DNA of 64,000 bases from Limnanthes douglasii subsp. nivea (GCA_036936605.1 JAUPFV010000001.1:322922250-322986249), one strand, 5' to 3'; positions 35,327 to 46,470 are shown, counted from the stretch's first letter. The notes: generated from the sequence alone by a model not told the origin. Numbers and translations: made by a program.

Positions 35327-37730
35327 TCAAACAGTGTTTTGGATTGAAGCCGGGGAAATATCACTTATATACGACGGTGTGTTCAAACCGTTTCCTAGCT
35401 TCTCACGTTCGAATCCCGATAATTCCCTCTTCGTTGAATTGTCTTTAGCACGTTTATTATCTATACCTCTAGTCTTAGCTTTCTCTACTGGTGGAATGGC
35501 GTCGGATCTTCTAGGTTCTAGAACTTCTCGGATTTTCCTTATGATATGTAGTCGACGATCGCGATCGTACCCACGGATTAGAGAACCAATAGTTGTTATT
35601 TCTTCCTCGACAAAATCATCTTCTTTATACGCATTATGCTTCATAATCCTTAATGTTGTCCACCTCATGTCGACCATACTTGGATCAAACATACAGTGTT
35701 GTATTAATAATAAACCGACCTCGCATGTGCATGGCAAACCATGAATGCTTCTAATAACACAACCGCATTTCACTTTATCATTCCGTATTTGTTTCGACCT
35801 CTCGTATTGCTCTTTCATAATTTTAAGAGAAAATTCTGTTGTGGAACGTCTAATAACCTCGAATATCCAAGCATCATACTCAAATTGGGAGAAAAACGTA
35901 CATTTTTCAAGCGATGCTTTTATGTTCGTGTGTTGCATCTCTAGTAAGGAATCGACTCTACCCCAAAATGCATCAAATGTTAGCAAACCCGTCCCGAGGT
36001 ACCGTTTCAAGGTTGAATGCGAACTCTCCGCCCTATTATTTATGACAACATATTTTATTTAAAATGAGTAAATATTATCATAATTGTATTACATTAAAAC
36101 TATTTTAGCTTACCGATTCGTTGTGTTGTTGCCGAAATGCTTCAACTTGTTAGTGTATGCATAGAGAAACTTTTCACCGTAAGGAGGTTTGATGCATGTT
36201 TGCGTGTAATCGAGGGCTTCGGGGTATGCCTTGTACTCTTCTTTCATACACTCGATGTTTGAGTTCAACTTGCTTACAGTGTCCGAATAAACAATTGTAT
36301 TCCAAGATGCTTGAAATCTATTGAACACATTTTCGTTCGTAAAATATTTTTTAGTCTTCATTGCGATGTTTTTTTCAATGTGCCATCTACATCGCATGTG
36401 TGTCACTTTCGGAAATATAATGTCAATTGCTTTCATTAATGACAATTCCCTATCCGTCACCATAATATTAGGTAAAGCACAATGGTTTTCTGACATAAGC
36501 AACCGCAAACGTTCCAACGCCCACATGTAATTTTCGACCTTTTCGTGACTCAAAAAAAACAAAATTAATCGCAAATGTGATGTTGGTTGACGTAACTCCA
36601 ACTATTTCGAACAATGACATCTTGTATCTCGTCGTCTTATACGTACTATCCATAATAAGAACCTACGGAAATGTCCTAAGAAGATCGATAGACGTCGGGT
36701 GTGCAAAAAATAATTCGGTGATTATTTGAGACCCTTCACTTCCCGTTCTATGCCATTCAATGTAATTTTTCTCCTTCATCTTACCCAACAAATATTGAAG
36801 TTGTGATTGACCGCACTTTTCTAATGTACGATGTTTTTGTCTAGCATTGTAAAAGTTAAGCATGTTAGACACGTTATGAGGATTAATATCCTTTAAGGCG
36901 GGTAAAATGTTACGAGGAGTGGCACCGCATATTGATAATTTCTTCACCAAATCTTCTTCGACCGAAGTTAGTTTCCTTTCTTGAGGACAACCTTCTAAAT
37001 ATTCCGATGGAGGGTGGTTATGCCTACCACATGCAACTACCAAATACCATAGATCATTGTCAAAAGGATGAGCTCTTAGTAGAAACGGACAATCTGGTTT
37101 TTTTTGTACTTGACTTTTTTCTCTTCACATTAGGTGCCTTTTGTTTTAACCTTGGTTTCCCATATTTTTCACAAGAATAAAACAATCGAGGAGTATTCCC
37201 ATAATTTCCATAGTCATACGTGCTTACCATCATAGAATATTTCAACTCTCGACCCTCTGTTAATACCCATTCCGTAAGTTTATATTTAGTGTAGTACGCT
37301 TGCGTAGTAAATGCGTCGGTGAGATCCGGATATATAACATCATAGTCAGAATGATAAGGCGATGCAAGTTCAGGTTCCGAAGACATATAAAATTCCTGCA
37401 TGATTAAAAAGTAATGTGTTGATGATTTTACACTTGTCTACTGAAACATAACAACTGATTCCGAGAGGGCCACTCGGAATCAACTGTTTGTATAAGACAA
37501 CTGATTCCGAGTGGCCTTCTCGGAATCAGTTGCGTTTGCATAAAACAACTGATTCCGAGATACTGACTCGGAATCAGTTGTTTTATGCCCAGATATGCTT
37601 AAATCAGGAATGCTGAAATCGGGAAGTGCTCAAATTACTGTATTCTAAAACGTAAAAAACGACATAAAAATACCTTATTCGGTGCTTCACTGTTGTTCTC
37701 CTGTGTGGAATGAGATTCTTGATTTTCCAT
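35327..37730 (-). pseudogene. FAR1/MULE transposase of the Mutator-like element, broken
   Basis: Exons are 37730-37674, 37395-36117 and 36032-35327; introns are GT-AG. A FAR1-like N-terminal zinc-binding region (about 37300-37000) ends in VVACGRHNHPPSEYLEG. The DDE core follows, with VLIMDSTYKTTRYK, PNIMVTDRELSLMKAI and RCRWHIEKNI. The C-terminal part holds LKRYLGTGLLTFD and a SWIM-type zinc motif (CGCVIRSIHGLPCTC). It would cut and rejoin the element ends. Breaks: a frameshift at an A8 run (about 37087-37094), a TAG near 36664 where Tyr is expected, and a frameshift at a T8 run (about 36551-36558), all as read on the coding strand. Confidence 0.88.
37453..37588. repeat. Three hairpins in transposase intron 1
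   Basis: Hairpins lie at about 37453-37486, 37498-37532 and 37538-37588. All have AACTGATTCCGAG...CTCGGAATCAGTT arms. The last has perfect 22-bp arms around the loop ATACTGA. They lie inside the intron 37396-37673. Confidence 0.88.
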
Positions 37731-38640
37731 GGTCGAACGACGTTCAATCTTCAATAAAACTGATTTTTTTGGGTTTAGGGTTAATTTAAGTTGCCAAAGT
37801 CAGATATGTAGGATTAAAAAGGGTTTAATCTTATGTTTTTACACAGTAGGACAATCTATTTCACTAATGGAACCTAACATTAAATTTGAATACAAAACAA
37901 GGGTAAACTAGTAAAATCATGTTTTACTAGTTTTAGAGATTTCAAATTATGGAGGAAATAATAATTTTCATAGAGGAAATAGCTTTGGCCTTCTTTCTTT
38001 AAAACCATTGTCTTCTTTAAAACCCTAATTCTTTTTCTTCTTTAAAACCAGCAATCCAGAATTTTTTTCCCAACCAACCATTGTCTTTCTTTGTTCCCAG
38101 AACGAGCAAAGAGAAATTGATGATTTTGATTATTCTGTTTTTTTTAATTTGTAACTTCTCTCTCGTTGGTTTGTAACTTCTATCGTGGCTAGATAAACTA
38201 CTTCTCTAATTTTAATACTAATCGTTCGATTCCTTCCAATTTTGTTTAAGAATCGAAAAGTTATGTTTGATTTTGTCAAGAACCCTAATATCAATTGGGA
38301 TAACACTGCAAATTTGGTTGAAATTTCTCACAAACCTTAATATTAGTTGGCTAATGTAGATGAAATTCTTGAAGTACGGTCTTGTTGTATTTTTCAGTAG
38401 GCGCGGCCTGGAAAAACTCTCTCCATCATGTTGTTGTTCCTGTTTCTGGATATTTTGGATTTGACGGTGCCGATGTTAGGTGGTGGCGGTGGTGGTTACT
38501 CTTGCTTCAAGTGCGGTGGTGGTTACCCTTGCTCTGACGTCGTGGACTGCCTCCGGTACCAAGGTCACGCATACCATTTGCGTCTGTAGTAGATGTATCT
38601 CCATGGACTCTAGCGAATCCAACAGAATTTAAAACCTCAT
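37731..38640. other. MULE right arm: transposase upstream region and unmatched DNA
   Basis: The part near 37925-37995 (GGCCAAAGCTATTTCC in reverse) matches 24960-25015 on the left arm in inverted orientation. From about 38000 the arm departs from the left arm. A Gly-rich plus-strand stretch near 38480-38535 can be read as GGGGGGYSCFKCGGGY, a possible captured zinc-knuckle fragment, but the frame is short. Confidence 0.5.
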
Positions 38641-38973
38641 GTGTTGGATACTCACAGTGATTACACCGATGACGATGATGAAAATGATACTACTGAATTT
38701 GATTCTGATTTCGATGATGATTCAGATGAAGAAATGGAGGGAGGTAATCAAATTGTTCCTTGCTCTCCATCGTATAATCTACCTCGGTCACCTGATTTCA
38801 TGAGATCAATGAAGGAAATATTTGCACGCCGGGCTGAGCACGATTTAAGAATCGGACACTTGATAAATCAGAAAACACGATTCAAGAATCCATTAACTTT
38901 ATTTGATTTTTGTTTAGATCCTGTAAACAATGGATTCTATGATTCTCTTAATTTTATCTATTTTATGAATTAG
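38641..38973 (+). CDS. Hypothetical acidic ORF in MULE right arm, 110 aa
   Basis: I do not recognise this protein. Residues about 7-35 are almost all Asp/Glu/Ser/Thr, followed by SPSYNLPRSPDFMRSMKEIF and a charged helix-like stretch. No matching segment exists in the left arm, so it may be captured host sequence or part of an older exon. Coding status is unproven. Confidence 0.35.
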   Translation: MLDTHSDYTDDDDENDTTEFDSDFDDDSDEEMEGGNQIVPCSPSYNLPRSPDFMRSMKEIFARRAEHDLRIGHLINQKTRFKNPLTLFDFCLDPVNNGFYDSLNFIYFMN

Positions 38974-39039
38974 TTTATATATATATATAAAACTTTTGAA
39001 GCATGCAAGAATCGGAAAGAGAGATGATAAATATAATAG

Positions 39040-39344
39040 GCTTAAATAAGCTTTTTTAAATAAATTAAAAATAAAAATATAAAAGATAAATAAAGTAAAA
39101 TTAAAAAGTTAAAAATATAAATAAATCATTTAAATAAATTAAAGATAAAATATAAAATAAAAGTAAAGTAAAATAAAAAGTAAAAGTAAAAAATAAAAAA
39201 GAAAAAAAGAAAAATAAAAGGTAAAAGGTAAAAAAAAAAATATAAATGAGCCTTTTAAATATATTAAAGGTAAAAATATATAAGATAAATAAAGTAAAAT
39301 AAAAAGTAATAAATAATAAGTAAAAAGGTAAAAGGTAAAAAGAA
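39040..39344. repeat. A-rich subterminal repeats
   Basis: Nearly pure A/T/G purine-rich DNA with three imperfect copies of AGATAAATAAAGTAAAAT-like units. It lies just inside the right inverted repeat. The left arm shows the complementary T-rich words (CTTTTTACTTTA). Confidence 0.6.
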
Positions 39345-39533
39345 TAAAATAGGGGTATTTTGGGTAGGTATTAATGAGTGACAGTATTTTAATAAGGAGT
39401 AGTAGATCTGGGTGACATGTGGCAGCCTCTTGTTAATTTGGACGCGCCAGTGGCAAGAATGTAACCATTTGAAACACCAGTAACTCATTTTACATAGGTC
39501 AAACACCGATGACTTGACATAGTTTTTAGCCCG
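39345..39533 (-). repeat. MULE right terminal inverted repeat
   Basis: Reverse complement of the left repeat, with dispersed differences. It ends in AGTTTTTAGCCC, next to GCAAACATA. Confidence 0.8.
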
Positions 39534-39541
39534 CAAACATA

Positions 39542-41243
39542 GTTAAGAGCATTTTAAAAAATAAAGGAAAAACACTTACATTAGTTGGCTCCAAATTAAC
39601 ATTTTATTTAGAATCGGTAGCTCGACTTGTCAAATTTATTTTCAAGACGGTTGATAATTATCTATGAGAATTATAATATGTTAACACTGTCGTACCAATC
39701 TTTTCAATCTTTTAATTGAAAAGCTCGGTTTGCGTCTTCCAATTTAATTGGTTTATGTATTGAAATCATCAAACACATATCATTAAGATCTGACCAGCAA
39801 TACTGTTTGAATTTTACATATTTGAACTTTGAAATTTAGAAAGGATTAACTCTGAATTTGATCAAGAACTTCAATATTTCTAGTATAATTTTTAGATTGC
39901 TCGAAGTGACTTTTTATATTTTCGATGCATACATTTACGACATCTTCCTCTTCCGTACTTGGCTTCACCTCATCAATTATATTTTCAATTTTTTTTATAT
40001 TCTCCATTGATTTTGTATAAACTCAAGAATTTGATATACTTATTCACCTCACCTCCAAACTTCTTCTATCATTTTTTGATAATTAGAGACTAAATCATTA
40101 TAAAAAGTTTGAAAATGAATCTAAATTGATAGCTCATGAGAATGACATCTTCGTAACAAATCATGGAATCTTTCTCATGCCTCATACAAAAACTATTTAT
40201 CATGTTTACAAAATTTGAGGACGTCGCTTCGTAATTTACCCATTGAAGGTGTGATAGTTCCAAAAGTTTCTTAGTGAGGTTATATGCCACAGCAATGTTC
40301 TTATGGGGTTAACTGTCACTACAGTTTTCGTATAAAGGTATTTTAGAGAGAGAAACCAGATGAGTAGAGAGAGAAAAAGACAAATAAAATAATGAGGTAA
40401 TGATTGATTAATTATTGAACTATTTTCTCAAAAAGAGATGGTCATTTATAGAGTACAAGTAGTTAACATATAAAGTACATAATTTATCCCCTTTACATTA
40501 TACTTTACACCCCACTACTTTACTAATCATAAACATGAGTGTTAGTTATGACATTAAGCACCCTTAACATTACATTTTTGTTAGATTTATATCCAATACT
40601 TTATTACATTAAATGAACTCCTTTATTTAATTAGCTTTGCTCATTCTTCCCCAAATTTCCCTCCTTTATAAGTAGGCCCCACTTTTTGTGAATATGTTCG
40701 AACAAAAACTAGTTCATAAGAAGCGGATTTTTCTCTCGTGTGTGTCCCCTCGGATAGTTCTTCCACAAGCTCTTCATTGGACTATTCTTCGATATGTACT
40801 TCATCAGATTATTTTTTCATATGCAACTCGTTGGACTCGTGACCTCACAATAGGTATTGATGACTTCATATTCATGTGTCATTTGTTTTAGGCCATGTTT
40901 CGAGGCGGTACCTAACAGGCGGCGTGCAGTGTTATGTCATATCTTTGTGTCATAAGACTTTTATATTGGTGATGTCATTTTAATCCACATGTCAGTTGCC
41001 ACCTGACACAAACACGCATGCTTTCCAGAACATTTTATAGGTAAAAATATTTGTCATAAATCTTTTACACTTCTCGATACACGTGTGTTTCGAATTATAG
41101 GTAGAGTAGTTGTCCCAAAAAACTCTTCATCTTTTATAGGTACTCGTTATCTGAGAAAATCATTTCACCTGCTTAGGCCTTCATAACCATTAGAAGCCCA
41201 CATTTTTTCTATAAATACTTGACTCTGTTCAAAATTTCAAACT
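39542..41243. other. Intergenic DNA with no recognised gene
   Basis: Short minus-strand frames at about 39600-40290 have no domain I know. From 40300 to 40680 there are GAGAGAGAAA and CATTTATAGAG words, as in many plant LTRs, but I found no ends. A TATA-like CTATAAATAC at about 41209 lies just before element C. Confidence 0.4.
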
Positions 41244-41726
41244 TGGTGTGGATAAAAGTAGCCTGAGGGTAGGCTGGTAATTTCAAGTGGAGTTTTAGGG
41301 CGATGTAAGGGTGTTTCACGGTGGTGTGGTGGTGTTTAAGGGTGTTTCAAAGTGTTTTAAGGGTGGAGAGAGAATTAAGCAGCCTGGCAGCAGTTAATGT
41401 TTCTTACCCATAGTTAATGCTGGTGGTTGGGTATTTATAGTATGATATTTGGGCCCTTATGGGCTTTCGGGTCAAGTTTAATGGACCCGGGTCATGTTTA
41501 AAGACCCAAGAGTTTTAAGCAGATGTGCAAGTAGCTTAGTCAGACAGTGATTAGGTTTTTTAGTACTTTAGTCATAGTTCGAACTGCCTTATGTTTGCAG
41601 TGTTCAAGATCATCTGTCCGGTTCAACCAGTGCTGTTCGAATTGAAGTCATGGAGTCTGTCCGAATTTACGGGGTGATTTACTTTGGACTATCCTTCCGG
41701 GGAGCTCTTCGAATTCGGACTCATCA
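41244..41726 (-). repeat. Element C left LTR
   Basis: TGGTGTGG...CTCATCA. It is followed by the polypurine tract, read on the minus strand as TAAAAAAGGGGCTCC (41727-41741). Confidence 0.93.
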
Positions 41727-42057
41727 GGAGCCCCTTTTTTAGGTATTTGAACAAGTGTCCTTGTTAAAGAACTGAAAAACAGTCCGATTGAAGAAGTGGT
41801 TTTCCAATTCGAAGAGAATTGAGATAGGCCCGGACAGTCCAACTGTTACGAATTCCAAACGGTTCTTTGTCAGAGGTAGTGGGACACGTGTCACTCTCTG
41901 GTTGGTTACTTTTAGCCGTTTTTTCACCTTGAAAGTTGCACCACTTTCTCGAACAAGTTACTTCTTTAAATGCTATTGATGACGTCAGCGCCGTTTTTAA
42001 TCATTGCCCAACTTTTCGGATTCTCCTAGGAATCAAACCCTTTTTTACATTTACTAT
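41727..42057 (+). promoter_or_regulatory. Element C antisense-gene promoter region, split by element D
   Basis: It is homologous to 29385-29712 in element B, which precedes the TATA box and ATG of the antisense gene. It includes GGGACACGTGTCA (about 41880), a G-box-like palindrome also present in B near 29550. Element D enters within ACTATAAATT, so ACTAT stays on this side and ACTATAAATT is re-formed at 52927 without its upstream region. Confidence 0.7.
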
Positions 42058-42387
42058 TGATGAGTGAATAGCTGTCAAAAGAATGTATTTAGGATCTTGG
42101 ACCTGATATGACTAGAGAGAGAAAGTATAGAGAGATAAAGTAGAATCTGAGAAAGTAATATTCAATACCCCTTTTTTGGGCAAGTGGGTCATCCTTTTAT
42201 AGTAAAATAAGGCGGACCCATTTAACCTATTAGTGGGCCGTTCATTGCATTTCAATGAAGCCCTTCTTATTATTACATTGTTGTAAATTAGTCCTTGAAG
42301 AACTTTAAATACCCGATTAATCCCATCAACTATTATCTACTGTATTTTTACCCCTATCGCTTGGGTCGGCGGATTCCGCCCTCATCA
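42058..42387 (-). repeat. Element D left LTR
   Basis: 330 bp, with no difference from the right LTR by eye. The minus strand just inside reads GGGGGGCTAC (42388-42397), a short polypurine tract. Confidence 0.93.
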
Positions 42388-42788
42388 GTAGCCCCCCAGT
42401 CTTCGGGAACTTTTAGGAGCGGAGACTTATGAAAAGGCTATCGCCGATCGTCCGACCTCATCAACCAATTCTGATCCTGTCGGCTTCTACTTCCCGATGC
42501 TTGGGGTTACTTCCTCTGACATCTTCCCGCGCCTTGTCTTCTCGTTTTGTGGGCTTCTAATCCTAAGCTTCTCTTGATGGGCCCGGTCCTTTTGTCTGAG
42601 CCTGGTTGCGACGGCCCACTTCTTTGCTGTGTTGTGGCGAGTGCTTACGTCAGGTTTCGTCAGAGCCGGGTCGACACGTGTCATGAGCTAATAGGCCATC
42701 CTCCTGCCAGGCTAAAACCCCTAGAGAGACTCTTCGTCTTCCCGCTGTGTTTCTGTCGATTGATATCCCCCGCTCTTCCAAACCTCCC

Positions 42789-42796
42789 TATAAATA
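42789..42796 (+). promoter_or_regulatory. TATA box of element D antisense gene
   Basis: CCCTATAAATACCCC lies about 120 bp upstream of the ATG at 42912. It fixes that ATG as start in preference to the in-frame ATG at 42747, which is upstream of the TATA box. Confidence 0.65.
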
Positions 42797-42911
42797 CCCC
42801 AAAGCCTTCTGTGTCTCTCAGAAGCTTTTTAGAGAGAGAAAACGCTGTCAGAGCATTTCTAGAGAGAGAGAGAACATTCGCCCGACCCTTCCTTGTCTTG
42901 GCTCTCGTTGT

Positions 42912-45619
42912 ATGAAACCCGGACGTTCACAGAAAAACCCAACCAAGAAAAAGGGATCTGAGTGGAGTTTCGAACAGTGGTCTAGTATTGGTGATAGAGC
43001 AGAGGAATACCGACGCGCCGGTCTGATCTGGGGGTCCAACTCCAAACCTTTCGTTCCCGCTCCACTTCCTCACGACCCCGTGCTAGGCACCCCGATTCCC
43101 GCAGAAGTTTTCCTTGCTTCCGATCTTCCCGTTTCTACGACTCCCGAAGCAGGTCAATCTCCAGAGCCCATCGTCCTTTCCTCTAGCGACAGTTCTTCTC
43201 ATTCCCCGGTAGTTCGTCCGGGAAATCCGACCCAATCTTCCACAAACTTGTCTGTACCCCGACGTGCTCGTAAATCCACTTTTCTGACTATGGGGGAAGA
43301 CGAATTACTCCAGTACACGGAAGGAGGTAATAGTCCTGAAATGGTTCAGCTTACGCCCTCGATTAGAGGGTTTCGGACCGGTATTAACACTGCGGTCACT
43401 TTTTTAGGTCTGCCCAAAATGCAGCTAACACCCAAGCAGGTTGAAGAGGCTCATAAGGCCATGGCTCGCGGTATTCCCGATGCATCTTCTTCCCAGGTCC
43501 GACCATCTGATACAAACGCTGCTGCTGACCGCTGCTCTAACCCAGTTCCGACCCATGAAGCTGGAGAGCCCGAAATCGATATTACTCCCGCGGGGGAGTG
43601 CGCTGCCGCAGCTTGCCACGCGGCTAATAACCAGGACGATCCCTGGCCCGAGGCGGTCAAAGCTGCTATTTCGACTAAGTACTTTGACTGGCTTTTGACC
43701 AGGGACGTGGTCTCTCTCTTCGAGGGGAAGTACCTCTACTTCCCTGAGTCCGATCATCAGGAGATGCTAATCCGCTGGGGAATCCCTGAGTGTGTCACCG
43801 TTCGATTCCCGACCCCGGGAGAGACGCCCGTTCACGTCAGACCTAGAGAGATCGTGGTGTTCACTGAATTGTTCAACTGGGGTCTGCGCTTTTCTCTGGA
43901 CCCCGAGATTGTACTCTACTTCCGCACTCTTCAAATCTGCCCATCGCAGCTGACACCCAATGCGTGGTACACCCTGATGTCCTGCATCATGGCTTCCCGC
44001 CTCTCTGGTCGAGCTATGCCGATGGAGGAGTATATCGCCATGTCGGGTCTGTCGAAATCCCCGAAGTCACCGTTCTTCTATTCCTCTCTTGGCAATAAAT
44101 GGAAAATTGTCAACGACTTTTTAGAGGGGGACAAGGGGTGGAAGCATCGGTTTGTATTCTTGAGCGGGTGCTGGGAGAACGGGCTTCCGTACACGAAGGA
44201 GAACCCGAGGCAACTGCTGCGGACCTGGGTTCATGATGGTACTGCCGATATATTTTTTTTGTTTTTTTTTTGTTTTTTTTTTGTTTTTTGTTTTTTTTTT
44301 GTTTTTTGTTTTTTTTTTGTTTTTTTTTAAACGTGTGTGATCTTTGCGTAGTGTCAAAGGACTGGCTACAGGGGGTGAAGAAGGACCATTCGTCAACCGC
44401 GGAAGATACGTTCGAAGTGCTGAAAAACTACGCCCGCCGGAATTGGGGTCGGGGCATGCATCGCACTTTCATGGATAAGAACTTGTTTATGAGCAACCTT
44501 TGGCGGTGCTCGTCCGAGGCTCTGTCTATCGAACAGCTGCGGACACCTCCAAGCTTAGACGAAGTGATGGCCCGCACCGGTCGTCCCGGGTACATACTGT
44601 ACCTCCCCAAGCGCAATAAGGCACCCAGCAAACGCCCCAAGTCAGATGATGAAGGGGGGGAAACAGAAGCTAGAACCGAGGCAGGGTGCGACCCGACCAG
44701 GACGGCGGCGTCGGATGCGGAACGTCCCGAGGCGAGCCAAAATCCGACGGTAGCGCAGAAGAGGAAGACTCGTGCAGAAGCGGAGGGATCCAAGCCAAAG
44801 AAGGCCAAGGCTGCAGAAAAGGATCGGGTGGCCGTCCGTCCAGAGGTGATTGTTCCAAGGCCTGTTCTCTTGGATCACGTTGAAAGCGGGGATCGCCCTA
44901 CAGCCGACGTTATCCCTATCGCGGACGACACTGAGACCCCGGAGGCCGCAGGACCTGATGCTTCGTCGTCGAGCGGTCCCAAATTCCCGGTGCTGACGAC
45001 GATGGGAAGCCCGCACCCTTTTCCGCTTCGGAGCACGGATGGGCTAGCGTTGTCGCTCTACAGCTTGCTGGTACCAGCTGCCTTGAAAGAGCGCCGGGCT
45101 AAGGAGCTTGGTAAGAAGTTATCCGCGGCGGAGGCTAAGATTTCTAGACTGACCGCGCAGGTGAAGACTACCGAAGAGGCTCTGGTGGCGGCGGAAGGTC
45201 GGATTGCCGAGGCTGAGAGGCTAGCCACCGAAGCTAAGACGGCCGCGGAAACAGCAAAGCAGGCGATGGAGTCGGCGCAGAAAACCGCACAAACCGCGGA
45301 AGGCGCAACGGTTGCCGCGGAGACGGCGAGGAAAGCCGCGGAAGACCGCGCCTCAGGCCTAGCATCGGAGGTTCAAAAGTTAAAGTCCTCGAACGTAGCC
45401 TTCCTCGATCGATGCAGACTATGGTCGGACCAAGATGCCGCAGCCGCCAAAGCCGCCTATGTTCTGTCACTCCACAACCGGTACCCGGACCTTCGTCTTG
45501 GTTCGCTATGGCTGGACGTACCGGAAAAGGATCGCCCCGAGGGAATTGTAGTGGAGGAGTCCGATGAGGCGGACGATGAAGAAGAAAACGAGGAAGACGG
45601 TGACGATGGTGACCAGTGA
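42912..45619 (+). CDS. Element D antisense gene, spliced, 864 aa
   Basis: Exons 42912-44238 and 44352-45619; the joined length is 2595 bp, in frame. It is homologous in layout to the element A gene. A basic/Ser/Pro-rich N-terminus is followed by the putative gypsy type transposon domain with EIVVFTELFNWGLRFSLDP and WYTLMSCIMASRLSG (about residues 315-370). A Lys-rich linker, an Ala/Glu-rich coiled coil (about residues 690-810) and an acidic C-terminus come next. No catalytic motif, signal peptide or membrane segment is visible. The intron falls at the same place as in A, after the conserved CWENG/SWENG block. Intactness next to a broken pol suggests that its sequence has been kept under constraint. 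Confidence 0.88.
44239..44351 (+). other. Intron of element D antisense gene with T/G simple repeat
   Basis: The donor is GTACTG and the acceptor TTTGCGTAG. Positions 44251-44329 are T runs broken by single G. Splicing joins the exons in phase. Confidence 0.75.
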
Positions 45620-46470
45620 TGCAGTTCTCTTTATTGCTGTTTTTCTTTTGTTGTTTTTGAAAATGTGTGGTAAACCTTCGGGGGCTACGGCCCCCCCAGA
45701 TTTTGTATTGTTCTATCTTATTTTGGGGGCCACGGGGCCCCCTGTGCGGATGATGATTTATTTTGCTAAGTACAGTGTTGTAGGTTTAAATCTTTGATGT
45801 TTGGTTAGTTGATTTGTCATGCCCGGGAATTGTGACAACCAAAAAATGTAGGTCGGTAAGACAGCTTAATCAGGTCTGTAAATCGATTTTTCATCGAAGG
45901 TTAATCCAGAGGGTCTGGAAGGCTAAAACGTAGATCGGTAAAAACCGAAAAACTCTTTGAAAGTTCTGTAGATCGATTTATCATCGAAAATCTTTCCAAA
46001 GGGTCGGAAAAATCAAAATGTAGATCGGTAAAAACCGAAAAACTCTTTGAGAGTTCTGTAGATCGAGTCATCATCGAAAATCTTTCCAAAGGGTCGGAAA
46101 AATCAAAATGTAGATCGGTAACAACCGAAAAACTCTTTGAGAGTTCTGTAGATCGAGTCATCATCGAAAATCTCTCCGACGGGTCGGAAAAATCAAAATG
46201 TAGATCGGTAAAAACCGAAAAACTCTTTGAGAGTTCTGGAAATCGACTTCAATAGAAACGATGGTGCCCAGCTCGTCAGCTGTCCACCGCCATATAACGA
46301 ATTGATTTTTAAAAGGCAAAGAATTTTATAATCAATAATGCGGTTCGGGTTTTGATCGATGCCTTATTAAAACCTCCTTGTGCCACCAAGGTAGGAAAGA
46401 GTGCACCCCCGATCATTACAAATTTGACTAAAAACATTAAAGAATACGAAAATTAACCAAAAATTACAAA
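45620..46470. repeat. Element D convergent 3' region with 90-bp tandem repeat
   Basis: TAGATCGGTAA recurs at 45931, 46021, 46111 and 46201, exactly 90 bp apart, with a diverged first copy at 45849. Units contain AACCGAAAAACTCTTTGA and AGGGTCGGAAAAATC. The repeat lies between the 3' ends of the antisense gene and pol. Such 3' regions of Tat elements are known to seed satellite DNA. Confidence 0.9.

Larger units (their letters stand above)
24588..39533. mobile_element. Mutator-like element with PMD gene and transposase-OTU gene
   Basis: Both ends share an inverted repeat of about 190-200 bp. Shared blocks include GCTAAAAACT, TCAAGTCA, GTGTTTCAAAT and CAAATTAACA. Outside lies CAAACATA on both sides (24580-24587 and 39534-39541), a fair target-site duplication for a MULE (8-9 bp; the neighbouring base differs). 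Inside, a plus-strand PMD gene and a minus-strand MULE transposase followed by an OTU domain converge on a large palindrome. Element B (6.1 kb) is nested in the OTU part. Without B the MULE would be about 8.9 kb. All its genes carry stops or frameshifts, so this copy looks non-autonomous now. Confidence 0.82.

Noticed and set aside
40300..40680. Possible LTR with GAGAGAGAAA and TATA-like words
   Set aside because: I found no TG/CA ends, partner copy or target duplication.
42747..42911. Upstream in-frame ATG (42747) as start of the element D antisense gene
   Set aside because: It lies upstream of the TATA box at 42789, so it would not be in the transcript.
44270..44351. Phe-rich N-terminus of a frame starting at 44270
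   Set aside because: It is translation of the T/G simple repeat inside the intron.
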